Assembly (NCBI RefSeq): GCF_000800255.1
Contig: NZ_CP009747.1
Location: 2,046,001 to 2,110,000, forward strand
Direction: 5' to 3'
DNA: 64,000 nucleotides
Source of the DNA: Pseudomonas parafulva
GTDB lineage: Bacteria; Pseudomonadota; Gammaproteobacteria; Pseudomonadales; Pseudomonadaceae
Shown here: in pieces, positions 11,010 through 19,318 of the stretch
How positions within the stretch are numbered: position 1 is the first letter of the stretch
Layout of the letters: each line of letters begins with the position of its first letter
Position numbers and translations under genes: made by a program
The notes under the pieces: generated by a model
What the model was told of the DNA's origin: nothing
The model's input: only the letters and a program-made list of their open reading frames with translations
The model's database searches: none

Positions 11010-11058
11010 GCCCGCCTGTGGCGTGCCCCGTTTCACCCTTCAGACAGCGAGACCCACG

Positions 11059-11946
11059 ATGACTCCACAGCCTCCCCATCCCCTGTCCGCCCTGCCATTG
11101 GCCCTGGGCCTGGTACTGATGACCGGCCTGTCCGCCAGCGCCCTGGCCGCCAGCCCCGCCCAGCCGGGCAAGGTGTTCAAGGACTGCAAGGACTGCCCGG
11201 AAATGGTGGTGTTGCCGGCAGGCACCTTCACCATGGGCACCCCCGATGACGAACTCGGGCGCCAGCCCGACGAAGGCCCGCTGCACGAGGTGACGTTCAA
11301 GAAAGCCTTCGCCGTCAGCCGCTTCCAGGTCCAGAACGGCGAGTGGAAAGCCTACCTGCGCAGCAGCGGTTACCAAGTGCCCAACGGCGACACCCGCCCC
11401 GGTCGCGAATGCATTGCCGGTAAGCCGCGCTACCCCCAGGGCGACAAGCAGCCAGCGGTGTGCCTGAACTTCCACGAGGCCGAAGCCTACGCCGCGTGGT
11501 TGTCGAAGAAGACCGGCCACGTCTACAAGGTGCAGAGCGAAGCCCAGCGCGAGTACGCCGTTCGCGGCGGCAGCAGCGGCCCGTTCCCCTTCCCCTTCGA
11601 TGAAGGCGAGGAGTACAGCATCGCCAAGCACGCCAACACCTACGGTCCCAAGGACGGTTTCTCCTACACATCGCCCGCCGGTAGCTACCCACCCAATCCC
11701 TACGGCGTGTACGACGGTCACGGCAACGTCTACGAGTGGACCCGCGACTGCTACGTCGACAGCTACGCCACGGCGCCCACCGACGGCAGCCCGCAGACCA
11801 AAAGCAGCGAATGCGCCGACCGTAGGGTGATTCGCGGCAACGACTACACCGAGGCGCCGATCTTCTCGCGCTCCGGCAACCGCAACGAACGCAGTTCGAC
11901 CCTGCGCGGCGATTGGCTGGGTTTCCGAGTGGTGCGCGAGCTCTGA
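11059..11946 (+). CDS. pvdO: Pyoverdine maturation protein PvdO (FGE/SUMF1 family, periplasmic)
   Basis: This 295-aa protein has a Sec-type signal peptide (LALGLVLMTGLSASALA) followed by a complete formylglycine-generating-enzyme-like fold. Recognisable blocks are MVVLPAGTFTMGTP, the HEAEAYAAWLSKKTGHVYKV region, YGVYDGHGNVYEWTRDCYVD and the terminal GFRVVREL. In fluorescent pseudomonads PvdO is needed in the periplasm for the last oxidation of dihydropyoverdine to the fluorescent pyoverdine chromophore. It lies 49 bp after pvdN on the same strand and probably depends on the pvdN promoter. The partner genes pvdM and pvdP, usually next to pvdN, are absent here; metH occupies that side. Confidence 0.92.
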   Translation: MTPQPPHPLSALPLALGLVLMTGLSASALAASPAQPGKVFKDCKDCPEMVVLPAGTFTMGTPDDELGRQPDEGPLHEVTFKKAFAVSRFQVQNGEWKAYLRSSGYQVPNGDTRPGRECIAGKPRYPQGDKQPAVCLNFHEAEAYAAWLSKKTGHVYKVQSEAQREYAVRGGSSGPFPFPFDEGEEYSIAKHANTYGPKDGFSYTSPAGSYPPNPYGVYDGHGNVYEWTRDCYVDSYATAPTDGSPQTKSSECADRRVIRGNDYTEAPIFSRSGNRNERSSTLRGDWLGFRVVREL

Positions 11947-12035
11947 GCTCACCTGCAAAAAAATCGAACTGTGCCGGGAACGCGCCGCTCATACGTGTAT
12001 GCAGTACATCCCGTGAAGCTTCTGGAGGATTGATC

Positions 12036-12350
12036 ATGCGTTACGCGCTGCTTGTCCCGGCACTGGTGCTGTGCATTCCCGCAGGTTCGGCGCTGGCCCG
12101 CGTCGATGGTCGCGACGTCGCGACCTCGGCGGGTGTTTCGGCGTCGCTGTATTCCACCTTCAAGGACGACAAACGGATCATCCCTGCCCGCGACGAACTG
12201 TCATCGTTCGTGGCCAGCGGTGGTGCGATCCGTGGGGTCTATGTCGACGCCGCGCTGCAGCGGGCGCGGCAAACTCATCCCGGCCTGCAGGTCAGCGACG
12301 AAGAGCTGGCCCAGGCGCTGCTGTCGCAGGATGACCTGCTAGAACAGTAA
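12036..12350 (+). CDS. DUF2388 family small secreted protein
   Basis: A 104-aa protein with a signal peptide (MRYALLVPALVLCIPAGSALA) and a compact mature part. That part has the pattern RDVATSAGVSASLYSTFKDDKR, Asp-rich loops and a C-terminal SDEELAQALLSQDD. This matches the pseudomonad DUF2388 family of small periplasmic proteins, whose role is unknown. A strong TGGAGG lies 9 bp before the ATG. The upstream sequence contains GAACTG-N17-TCATA, which weakly resembles an AlgU-type promoter; I give that little weight. A REP-like hairpin follows the stop codon. Confidence 0.8.
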   Translation: MRYALLVPALVLCIPAGSALARVDGRDVATSAGVSASLYSTFKDDKRIIPARDELSSFVASGGAIRGVYVDAALQRARQTHPGLQVSDEELAQALLSQDDLLEQ

Positions 12351-12360
12351 CCCGCCTGTC

Positions 12361-12384
12361 CAGGAGCGGGCTCACCCGCTCCTG
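12361..12384. repeat. REP-like hairpin after the DUF2388 gene
   Basis: CAGGAGCGGG and its exact complement flank a CTCA loop. This is the core of the common Pseudomonas intergenic palindrome (GGAGCGGG...CCCGCTCC). It may also serve as a transcript end. Confidence 0.7.
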
Positions 12385-12464
12385 CACGGCAGTGTCAGAC
12401 CGCAGACGCACCCGCGACCTGCCGCCCCATTCGCGACCCTGCTATCGATCCATTCAGCCAATCT

Positions 12465-12488
12465 ATCAATCAGCTTGATAGTGACCTT
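12465..12488 (+). promoter_or_regulatory. Candidate MexT/nod-box-like operator upstream of mexE
   Basis: ATCA-N5-CTTGAT-N4-ACCTT is close to the MexT consensus ATCA-N5-GTCGAT-N4-ACYAT in both spacing and bases. It overlaps a dyad TATCAA-N5-TTGATA (12464-12480) of the LysR T-N11-A kind. The site is about 75 bp before the mexE start. Confidence 0.5.
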
Positions 12489-12563
12489 CGAGTCATTCGA
12501 TTCGTTACCGCCGCTTGACGCTCGCAGAATCCGCCCACTATTCCTACATTGGCGGAGTTCTCC

Positions 12564-13805
12564 ATGGAACCTTCATTCAAGGCCCTGCGCCTTCCCCTCG
12601 CTGCCCTGGCAGTGGCGGTGATCAGCGCCTGCGGCAAGACCCCTGACGCCACGCAAGCACCCGCCGCGCCCACCGTCAGCGTGGCCAAGGTGATCGAGCA
12701 GCCGATCAACGAATGGGACGAATTCACCGGCCGCCTGGAAGCGCCGGAAACCGTCGAGGTGCGCCCGCGCGTCTCCGGACAGATCGACCGCGTGGCCTTC
12801 ACCGAAGGCGCCCAGGTCAATAAGGGCGACCTGCTGTTCCAGATCGACCCGCGCCCCTTCCAGGCCGAAGTCCGCCGCCTCGAAGCGCAACTGCAACAAG
12901 CCAAGGCCAGTGCCACCCGCAGCGCCAACGAAGCCCGTCGCGGCGAGCGCCTGCGCGACAGCAACGCCATCTCCGCCGAACTGGCCGAGTCGCGCAGCAG
13001 CGCCGCCGCCGAAGCGCGTGCCGGGGTCGAAGCCATTCAGGCGCAGTTGGACCTGGCCCGCCTGAACCTGAGTTTCACCCGCGTCACCTCGCCGATCAGT
13101 GGTCGCGTCAGCCGCGCCGAGTTCACCGCCGGCAACATCGTCACTGCCGACGTCACGCCGCTGACCAGCGTGGTCTCCACCGACAAGGTCTACGCCTATT
13201 TCGACGCCGACGAACGCGTCTACCTCAAGTACACCCAGCTCGCACGCCAGGGCCAGCGCGGCCAGAGCACCCCGGTGTACCTGGGCCTGACCAACGAAGC
13301 CGGCAACCCACACCTGGGCCAGATGAACTTCGTCGACAACCAGGTCAACCCACGCACCGGCACCATCCGTGGCCGCGCCGTGTTCGACAACCGCGACGGC
13401 CAGTTCACCCCCGGCCTGTACGCCCGCTTGAAGCTGGTCGGCAGCGCCCAGTACGACGCCATGCTGATCAACGACGAAGCCGTCGGCACCGACCTGGGCA
13501 AGAAATTCGTGCTGGTCATGGACCAAGACAACAAGGCCACCTACCGCGCGGTGGAACTGGGGCCCAAGCTCGAAGGCCTGCGCATCGTGCGCAGCGGCCT
13601 GAACAAGGACGAGCGCATCGTCGTCAAGGGCCTGCAGCGCGTGCGTCCCGGCTCGCCGGTCACGCCCCAGGAAACGCCGATGGCCAGCGACGACACCCTG
13701 GCCACCCTCGCCCGTCAGCGTGAGGCGCTGCAAGCCAGTAACCCCGCACCGGCCGTGGCCGGCTCGACCGTGAAAGTCGCCAGTGCCCCAGCACCGCGCG
13801 GTTAA
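12564..13805 (+). CDS. mexE: RND efflux periplasmic adaptor, MexE type
   Basis: A 413-aa membrane fusion protein with a lipoprotein signal (lipobox VISAC, lipidated Cys near residue 22). It has the HlyD/AcrA plan: a barrel-sandwich half (VRPRVSGQIDRVAFTEGAQV), an alpha-hairpin coiled coil rich in Ala/Arg (~105-165) and a beta-barrel with GKKFVLVMDQ. It would bridge MexF and the outer-membrane channel. The start MEPSFKALRLPLA resembles P. aeruginosa MexE rather than TtgA or MexA. GGCGGAG precedes the ATG. It is the first gene of a three-gene operon, with mexF 12 bp downstream. Confidence 0.9.
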   Translation: MEPSFKALRLPLAALAVAVISACGKTPDATQAPAAPTVSVAKVIEQPINEWDEFTGRLEAPETVEVRPRVSGQIDRVAFTEGAQVNKGDLLFQIDPRPFQAEVRRLEAQLQQAKASATRSANEARRGERLRDSNAISAELAESRSSAAAEARAGVEAIQAQLDLARLNLSFTRVTSPISGRVSRAEFTAGNIVTADVTPLTSVVSTDKVYAYFDADERVYLKYTQLARQGQRGQSTPVYLGLTNEAGNPHLGQMNFVDNQVNPRTGTIRGRAVFDNRDGQFTPGLYARLKLVGSAQYDAMLINDEAVGTDLGKKFVLVMDQDNKATYRAVELGPKLEGLRIVRSGLNKDERIVVKGLQRVRPGSPVTPQETPMASDDTLATLARQREALQASNPAPAVAGSTVKVASAPAPRG

Positions 13806-13817
13806 GGGACGACACCC

Positions 13818-16800
13818 ATGAACTTCTCGAAATTCTTCATCACCCGGCCGATCTTCGCCGCCGTGCTGTCGCTGGTCCTGCTGATCGCCGGTGCGATCTC
13901 GCTGTTCCAACTGCCGATCAGCGAATACCCCGAAGTGGTGCCACCCACGGTGGTGGTGCGCGCCAACTTCCCCGGCGCCAACCCCAAGGTCATCGGCGAA
14001 ACCGTCGCCGCGCCGCTTGAACAGGCGATCACCGGGGTCGAGAACATGCTGTACATGTCCTCGCAATCCACCGCCGACGGCAAGCTCACGCTGACCATCA
14101 CCTTCGCCCTGGGCACCGACCTGGACAACGCCCAGGTGCAGGTACAGAACCGCGTGACCCGCACCCAGCCCAAGCTGCCGGAGGAAGTCACACGCATCGG
14201 CATCACCGTCGACAAGGCCTCGCCCGACCTGACCATGGTCGTGCACCTGACCTCGCCGGACCAGCGCTACGACATGCTCTACCTGTCCAACTACGCCATC
14301 CTCAACATCAAGGACGAGTTGGCGCGCCTGGGCGGCGTGGGCGACGTGCAACTGTTCGGCATGGGCGATTACTCGCTGCGCGTGTGGCTCGACCCGAACA
14401 AGACCGCCTCGCGCAACCTCACCGCCAGCGACGTGGTCGCGGCGATCCGCGAGCAGAACCGCCAGGTCGCCGCCGGCCAGCTCGGCGCGCCGCCCGCGCC
14501 CGGCTCCACCAGCTTCCAACTGTCGATCAACACCCAGGGCCGCCTGGTCAGCGAGGAGGAATTCGAGAACATCATCATCCGCGCCGGTGCCGACGGCGAG
14601 ATCACCCGCCTGAAAGACATCGCTCGGGTCGAGCTGGGCTCCAGCCAATACGCCCTGCGCTCGCTGCTGAACAACCAGCCGGCGGTGGCCATCCCGATCT
14701 TCCAACGCCCTGGCTCCAACGCCATCGAGATCTCCGACGAAGTGCGGGCCAAGATGGCCGAGCTGAAGAAGGACTTCCCCGAGGGCATGGACTACAGCAT
14801 CGTCTACGACCCCACTGTGTTCGTCCGTGGCTCCATCGAAGCGGTGGTGCACACCCTGTTCGAAGCCCTGGTGCTGGTGGTGCTGGTGGTGATCCTGTTC
14901 CTGCAGACCTGGCGCGCCTCGATCATCCCGCTGATGGCGGTGCCGGTATCGCTGATCGGCACCTTTGCAGTGATGCACCTGTTCGGCTTTTCGCTCAACG
15001 CCCTGTCGCTGTTCGGCTTGGTGCTGGCCATCGGCATCGTGGTGGACGACGCCATCGTCGTGGTGGAAAACGTCGAGCGCAACATCGCCCTGGGCCTCAA
15101 GCCCCTGGAGGCCACGCAGAAAGCCATGAGCGAGGTCACCGGGCCGATCATCGCCACCGCCCTGGTGCTGTGCGCGGTATTCGTACCGGCCGCATTCATC
15201 TCCGGCCTTACCGGTCAGTTCTACAAGCAGTTCGCCCTGACCATCGCCATCTCCACGGTGATCTCGGCGTTCAACTCGCTGACCCTGTCGCCGGCCCTGG
15301 CGGCCGTGCTGCTCAAAGAGCACCACGCACCGAAGGACCGTTTCTCGCGGGTGCTCGACCGGCTGCTGGGCAGTTGGCTGTTCGCCCCGTTCAACCGGTT
15401 CTTCGACCGCGCCAGCCATCGCTACGTGGGCGGCGTGCGCCGGGTCATCCGCTCCAGCGGCATTGCCCTGTTCGTCTACGCCGGCCTGATCGGCCTGACC
15501 TACCTGGGCTTCTCCTCGACGCCGACCGGCTTCGTCCCGGCGCAGGACAAGCAGTACCTGGTGGCCTTCGCGCAACTGCCCGACGCCGCCAGCCTCGACC
15601 GCACCGAGGCGGTGATCAAGCGCATGAGCGAGATCGCCCTCAAGCAACCCGGCGTGGCCGACTCGGTGGCCTTCCCGGGCCTGTCGATCAACGGTTTCAC
15701 CAACAGCCCCAACAGCGGCATCGTGTTCACCCCGCTCAAGCCGTTCGACGAGCGTCGCGACCCCAGCCAGTCGGCCGGTGCCATCGCTGCGGCGCTGAAC
15801 GCGCAGTTCGCCGACATACAGGACGCCTACATCGCAATCTTCCCACCGCCGCCGGTTCAGGGCCTGGGCACCATCGGCGGCTTCCGCCTGCAGATCGAGG
15901 ACCGCGGCAACCTGGGCTACGAGGCGCTGTACAAGGAAACCCAGAACATCATCGCCAAAAGCCGCGAGGTGCCTGAACTGGCCGGGCTGTTCACCAGCTA
16001 CCAGGTCAACGTGCCGCAGGTCGATGCCGCCATCGACCGGGAAAAGGCCAAGACCCACGGGGTGGCGATCAACGACATCTTCGACACCCTGCAGGTCTAC
16101 CTGGGCTCGTTGTATACCAACGACTTCAACCGCTTCGGTCGCACCTACCAGGTCAACGTCCAGGCCGAACAGCAGTTCCGCCTCGACGCCGAGCAGATCG
16201 GCCAGTTGAAGGTGCGCAACAACCTGGGCGAGATTATTCCACTGGCCACCTTCCTCAAGGTCAGCGACACCTCCGGGCCTGATCGGGTCATGCACTACAA
16301 CGGCTTCATCACCGCCGAGATCAACGGCGCGGCAGCCCCCGGCTACAGCTCGGGCCAGGCCGAAGCGGCGATCGAGAAGCTGCTCAAGCAGGAATTGCCC
16401 AATGGCATGACCTACGAATGGACCGACCTGACCTACCAGCAGATCCTGGCCGGCAACACCGCGTTGTTCGTCTTCCCGCTGTGCGTGCTGCTGGCGTTCC
16501 TGGTACTGGCGGCGCAGTACGAAAGCTGGAGCCTGCCGCTGGCGGTGATCCTGATCGTGCCGATGACCCTGCTGTCGGCCATCACCGGGGTGATCATCTC
16601 CGGCGGTGACAACAACATCTTCACCCAGATCGGCTTGATCGTGCTGGTGGGCCTGGCGTGCAAGAACGCCATCCTCATCGTCGAGTTCGCCAAGGACAAA
16701 CAAGCCGAGGGCCTCGACCCACTGGCCGCGGTCCTGGAAGCCTGCCGCCTGCGTCTGCGGCCGATCCTGATGACCTCCATCGCCTTCATCATGGGCGTGG

Positions 16801-16997
16801 TGCCGCTGGTGTTCTCCTCCGGTGCCGGCGCCGAGATGCGCCATGCCATGGGCGTGGCAGTGTTCTCCGGGATGATCGGGGTGACCGTGTTCGGCCTGTT
16901 CCTGACGCCGGTGTTCTTCAACCTGATCCGCCGCCGGGTCGCCCGCCGTCAGGCTGGCACCGCCGAGCCTGCGCACACCCTGGAGAATCCTGCATGA
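13818..16997 (+). CDS. mexF: RND multidrug efflux transporter, MexF type
   Basis: This 1059-aa inner-membrane HAE1 transporter has the standard length, twelve transmembrane helices and two large periplasmic loops. It is proton-driven; the charged TM4 segment LAIGIVVDDAIVVVENVERN carries the paired aspartates of the relay. The N-terminus (MNFSKFFITRPIFAAVLSLV) and long stretches of the pore domain match MexF as I know it. MexF-type pumps export chloramphenicol, fluoroquinolones, trimethoprim and quorum-sensing precursors. Its stop overlaps the start of the outer-membrane channel gene by 4 nt (ATGA), so the two are translationally coupled. Confidence 0.95.
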   Translation: MNFSKFFITRPIFAAVLSLVLLIAGAISLFQLPISEYPEVVPPTVVVRANFPGANPKVIGETVAAPLEQAITGVENMLYMSSQSTADGKLTLTITFALGTDLDNAQVQVQNRVTRTQPKLPEEVTRIGITVDKASPDLTMVVHLTSPDQRYDMLYLSNYAILNIKDELARLGGVGDVQLFGMGDYSLRVWLDPNKTASRNLTASDVVAAIREQNRQVAAGQLGAPPAPGSTSFQLSINTQGRLVSEEEFENIIIRAGADGEITRLKDIARVELGSSQYALRSLLNNQPAVAIPIFQRPGSNAIEISDEVRAKMAELKKDFPEGMDYSIVYDPTVFVRGSIEAVVHTLFEALVLVVLVVILFLQTWRASIIPLMAVPVSLIGTFAVMHLFGFSLNALSLFGLVLAIGIVVDDAIVVVENVERNIALGLKPLEATQKAMSEVTGPIIATALVLCAVFVPAAFISGLTGQFYKQFALTIAISTVISAFNSLTLSPALAAVLLKEHHAPKDRFSRVLDRLLGSWLFAPFNRFFDRASHRYVGGVRRVIRSSGIALFVYAGLIGLTYLGFSSTPTGFVPAQDKQYLVAFAQLPDAASLDRTEAVIKRMSEIALKQPGVADSVAFPGLSINGFTNSPNSGIVFTPLKPFDERRDPSQSAGAIAAALNAQFADIQDAYIAIFPPPPVQGLGTIGGFRLQIEDRGNLGYEALYKETQNIIAKSREVPELAGLFTSYQVNVPQVDAAIDREKAKTHGVAINDIFDTLQVYLGSLYTNDFNRFGRTYQVNVQAEQQFRLDAEQIGQLKVRNNLGEIIPLATFLKVSDTSGPDRVMHYNGFITAEINGAAAPGYSSGQAEAAIEKLLKQELPNGMTYEWTDLTYQQILAGNTALFVFPLCVLLAFLVLAAQYESWSLPLAVILIVPMTLLSAITGVIISGGDNNIFTQIGLIVLVGLACKNAILIVEFAKDKQAEGLDPLAAVLEACRLRLRPILMTSIAFIMGVVPLVFSSGAGAEMRHAMGVAVFSGMIGVTVFGLFLTPVFFNLIRRRVARRQAGTAEPAHTLENPA

Positions 16998-18409
16998 GCC
17001 TGCTCAAACCCCTGACCCCGAGCCTGCTGGCGCTGGCCCTGGCGGCCTGTGCGGTGGGCCCGGACTACCACGCGCCGGACACCGCCCCGGCGCGGCTGGA
17101 CAGCGCCGCAGCGGCGCAGACCCTGGACCGCAGCCGCTTCGAAAGCCGTTGGTGGAAACAGTTCGACGACCCGACCCTGGACCAGTTGGTGCAGGCGTCG
17201 CTGCAGGGTAACCGCGACCTGCGCGTGGCCTTCGCCCGACTCAAGGCCGCGCGGGCGATCCGCGAGGACGCCGACAACGACGACCTGCCGGTGGTCACCA
17301 GCCGCGCCAGCAGCGAGATCGCCAAGGGCCAGGTGCCGGGTCAGACCGATCGCCGGGTCAACCAAGAGCGCTACGACCTGGGCCTGGACATGACCTGGGA
17401 GCTCGACCTGTTCGGCCGCATCCAGCGCCGCATCGAGGCCAGCGCGGCCCGCGAAGACGCAGCCCTTGCCGATCTGCAGCAGTTGCAGGTCAGCCTGATC
17501 GCCGAGCTGGTCGACGCCTATGGTCAACTGCGTGGCGCCCAGTTGCGCGAAACCATCGCCCTGGCCAACCTGCAGACCCAGCAGGATTCGCGGCGCATCA
17601 CCGTGACCCTGCGCGACACCGGCGTGGGTAACGAACTGGATGTGGTGCGCGCCGACGCGCGGCTGGCGGCGGTGGAGGCCAGCGTGCCGCAACTGCAAGC
17701 CGAACAGGTGCGCGCCCGCAACCGCATCGCCACCCTGCTCGGCCAGCGCCCGGACGCCCTGAGCGTGGACCTCTCGCCCAGGCAACTGCCGGCCATCGCC
17801 AAGGCCCTGCCGGTGGGTGATCCGGGCGAGCTGCTGCGCCGCCGTCCGGACATTCGCCGCGCCGAGCGCCAGCTCGCCGCCGCCACCGCCGATGTGGGCG
17901 TGGCCACCGCCGACCTGTTCCCCCGGGTCAGCCTTAGCGGCTTCCTGGGTTTCACCGCCGGACGCGGTTCGCAGATCGGCGCTTCGGCAGCCAACGCCTG
18001 GGCACTGGGCCCGAGCATCACTTGGGCGGCCTTCGACCTGGGCAGCGTGCGTGCGCGACTGCGCGGCGCCAAGGCCGACGCCGAGGGTGCCCTGGCCAGC
18101 TATGAGCAGCAGGTGTTGCTGGCCCTGGAAGAATCGTCGAACGCCTTCAGCGACTACGGCAAGCGCCAGCAGCGCCTGCTGTCGCTGATGCGCCAGAGCG
18201 ACGCCAGCCGCAAGGCGGCGGAGCTGGCCTCGATCCGCTATCGCGAAGGCACCGCCGATTACCTGGTGCTGCTCGATGCCGAACGGGAAAAACTGGCGGC
18301 CGAAGACGCCCAGGCCCAGGGCGAAGTGGAGCTGTACCGCGGCATCGTCTCGATCTACAAGGCCCTGGGGGGCGGCTGGCAGCCGGAGACCGTCGCCAGC
18401 GTGAAGTAA
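16994..18409 (+). CDS. oprN: Outer membrane efflux channel, OprN/NodT type lipoprotein
   Basis: A 471-aa TolC-family outer-membrane factor with a lipoprotein signal (LALALAACAVGPDY, lipidated Cys near 19). It has the internal structural duplication typical of NodT/OprM channels, including the repeated helices around QLRGAQLRETIALANLQTQQ and the second-half NAFSDYGKRQQR. It would complete the MexE-MexF tripartite pump by forming the trimeric exit duct. Position after mexF with a 4-nt ATGA overlap makes OprN the natural name, although sequence similarity to other NodT-type factors is also high. It is followed by a strong intrinsic terminator. Confidence 0.88.
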   Translation: MSLLKPLTPSLLALALAACAVGPDYHAPDTAPARLDSAAAAQTLDRSRFESRWWKQFDDPTLDQLVQASLQGNRDLRVAFARLKAARAIREDADNDDLPVVTSRASSEIAKGQVPGQTDRRVNQERYDLGLDMTWELDLFGRIQRRIEASAAREDAALADLQQLQVSLIAELVDAYGQLRGAQLRETIALANLQTQQDSRRITVTLRDTGVGNELDVVRADARLAAVEASVPQLQAEQVRARNRIATLLGQRPDALSVDLSPRQLPAIAKALPVGDPGELLRRRPDIRRAERQLAAATADVGVATADLFPRVSLSGFLGFTAGRGSQIGASAANAWALGPSITWAAFDLGSVRARLRGAKADAEGALASYEQQVLLALEESSNAFSDYGKRQQRLLSLMRQSDASRKAAELASIRYREGTADYLVLLDAEREKLAAEDAQAQGEVELYRGIVSIYKALGGGWQPETVASVK

Positions 18410-18460
18410 CGTCCCCGGCAGCGCCTGCAACGACTCCTTTGGTGGATCTCCACCAGCCCT

Positions 18461-18494
18461 AGCCCCGCTGGCCTCGGTCAGCGGGGCTTTTTTT
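18461..18494 (+). terminator. Intrinsic terminator of mexEF-oprN
   Basis: A 10-bp stem (AGCCCCGCTG and complement) with an 8-nt loop is followed by seven Ts (18488-18494). This is a textbook Rho-independent terminator on the plus strand. Confidence 0.92.
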
Positions 18495-18626
18495 ATCCAG
18501 CCGCTCCAGCACGGCCATTTGTTAAGGCACCTACTGAATCGTTGTACTAGGATAGCGACCTAAGCCAATCGGAATGATAGCTATGTGCTATTATCCGACA
18601 GCAACACCAGGACGATTCACCCACCC

Positions 18627-19304
18627 ATGGATGCCACGATGAATTCGCACCTGTTCTTCCCGCAAGTCGGCAAAGTCATTGCCAGCACCGGCAGCCGCCA
18701 GTTTCCGCGCCTGCTGCATGACCTGATCCAGACCCACCTGAGCGTCGACGCCACGCACATCCGCCAGGTACGCCCGGCCTCCAGCGCCAACGGCCACAGC
18801 ACCACATTGCTCAGCGAAACCGTGTTCAGCGACGCCGAACAGGACGGGCTGGAACTGGTCGCTCCCGCGCGTCTGCACCTGGTGCGGCGTACCCCCGACT
18901 ACCACTACGAACTGCACGTGCTGCGCGCCGACGACGCGGCGTTCTCGGCCTGCGAGCGCGACCGCCTGCTGGACATCTCGCCGTTGCTGCTGCCCATGCT
19001 GCACAAGCACCTGGAAGCGTTGCAGCCCAGCCTTGCCGAGCGCAACGGCGCCGACAACCTGCAACGGCGCTTCCAGGAACGCCTCGACCAGGCCGGCCTG
19101 AGCCTGTCCAACCGCGAACTGCAGGTGTGCCTGGGCCTGCTGGCAGGACGCACCGCGCCGCAGCAGGCCGAGCACCTGCAGCTCAAGGTCAACACCGTGG
19201 AAAGCTACCTGCGCCGCGCCGCGATCAAGCTGGGCATCGGCGGGCGTCACTCGCTGATGAAGTGGATGTACGCAGCCGACCCCCAAGGCCCGGCCGCGAA
19301 CTGA
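18627..19304 (+). CDS. LuxR-type regulator beside lipopeptide genes (ViscBCR-like)
   Basis: About 225 aa, with a C-terminal LuxR helix-turn-helix (~155-222; LSNRELQVCLGLLAGRTAPQ then KVNTVESYLRRAAIKLGI) and an N-terminal half with no recognisable autoinducer-binding or receiver motif. Regulators of this kind flank the lipopeptide operons of pseudomonads (for example viscBCR, massBCR) and act below GacA/GacS rather than with homoserine lactones. It converges on macB with only 14 bp between stops, the usual place for the downstream regulator. The start is uncertain. ATG 18627 and ATG 18639 are candidates, and a GTG at 18585 with GGAA upstream would add 14 residues. Confidence 0.85.
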   Translation: MDATMNSHLFFPQVGKVIASTGSRQFPRLLHDLIQTHLSVDATHIRQVRPASSANGHSTTLLSETVFSDAEQDGLELVAPARLHLVRRTPDYHYELHVLRADDAAFSACERDRLLDISPLLLPMLHKHLEALQPSLAERNGADNLQRRFQERLDQAGLSLSNRELQVCLGLLAGRTAPQQAEHLQLKVNTVESYLRRAAIKLGIGGRHSLMKWMYAADPQGPAAN

Positions 19305-19318
19305 CGCCGACGCTCGAC

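Noticed and set aside
11962..11995. AlgU-like promoter (GAACTG-N17-TCATA) before the DUF2388 gene
   Set aside because: The -10 part deviates from TCTGA and such matches occur by chance; noted only in the gene entry.
12573..16976. 1467-codon open frame opposite mexEF
   Set aside because: It is antisense to two well-conserved genes and has no recognisable domain or start site.
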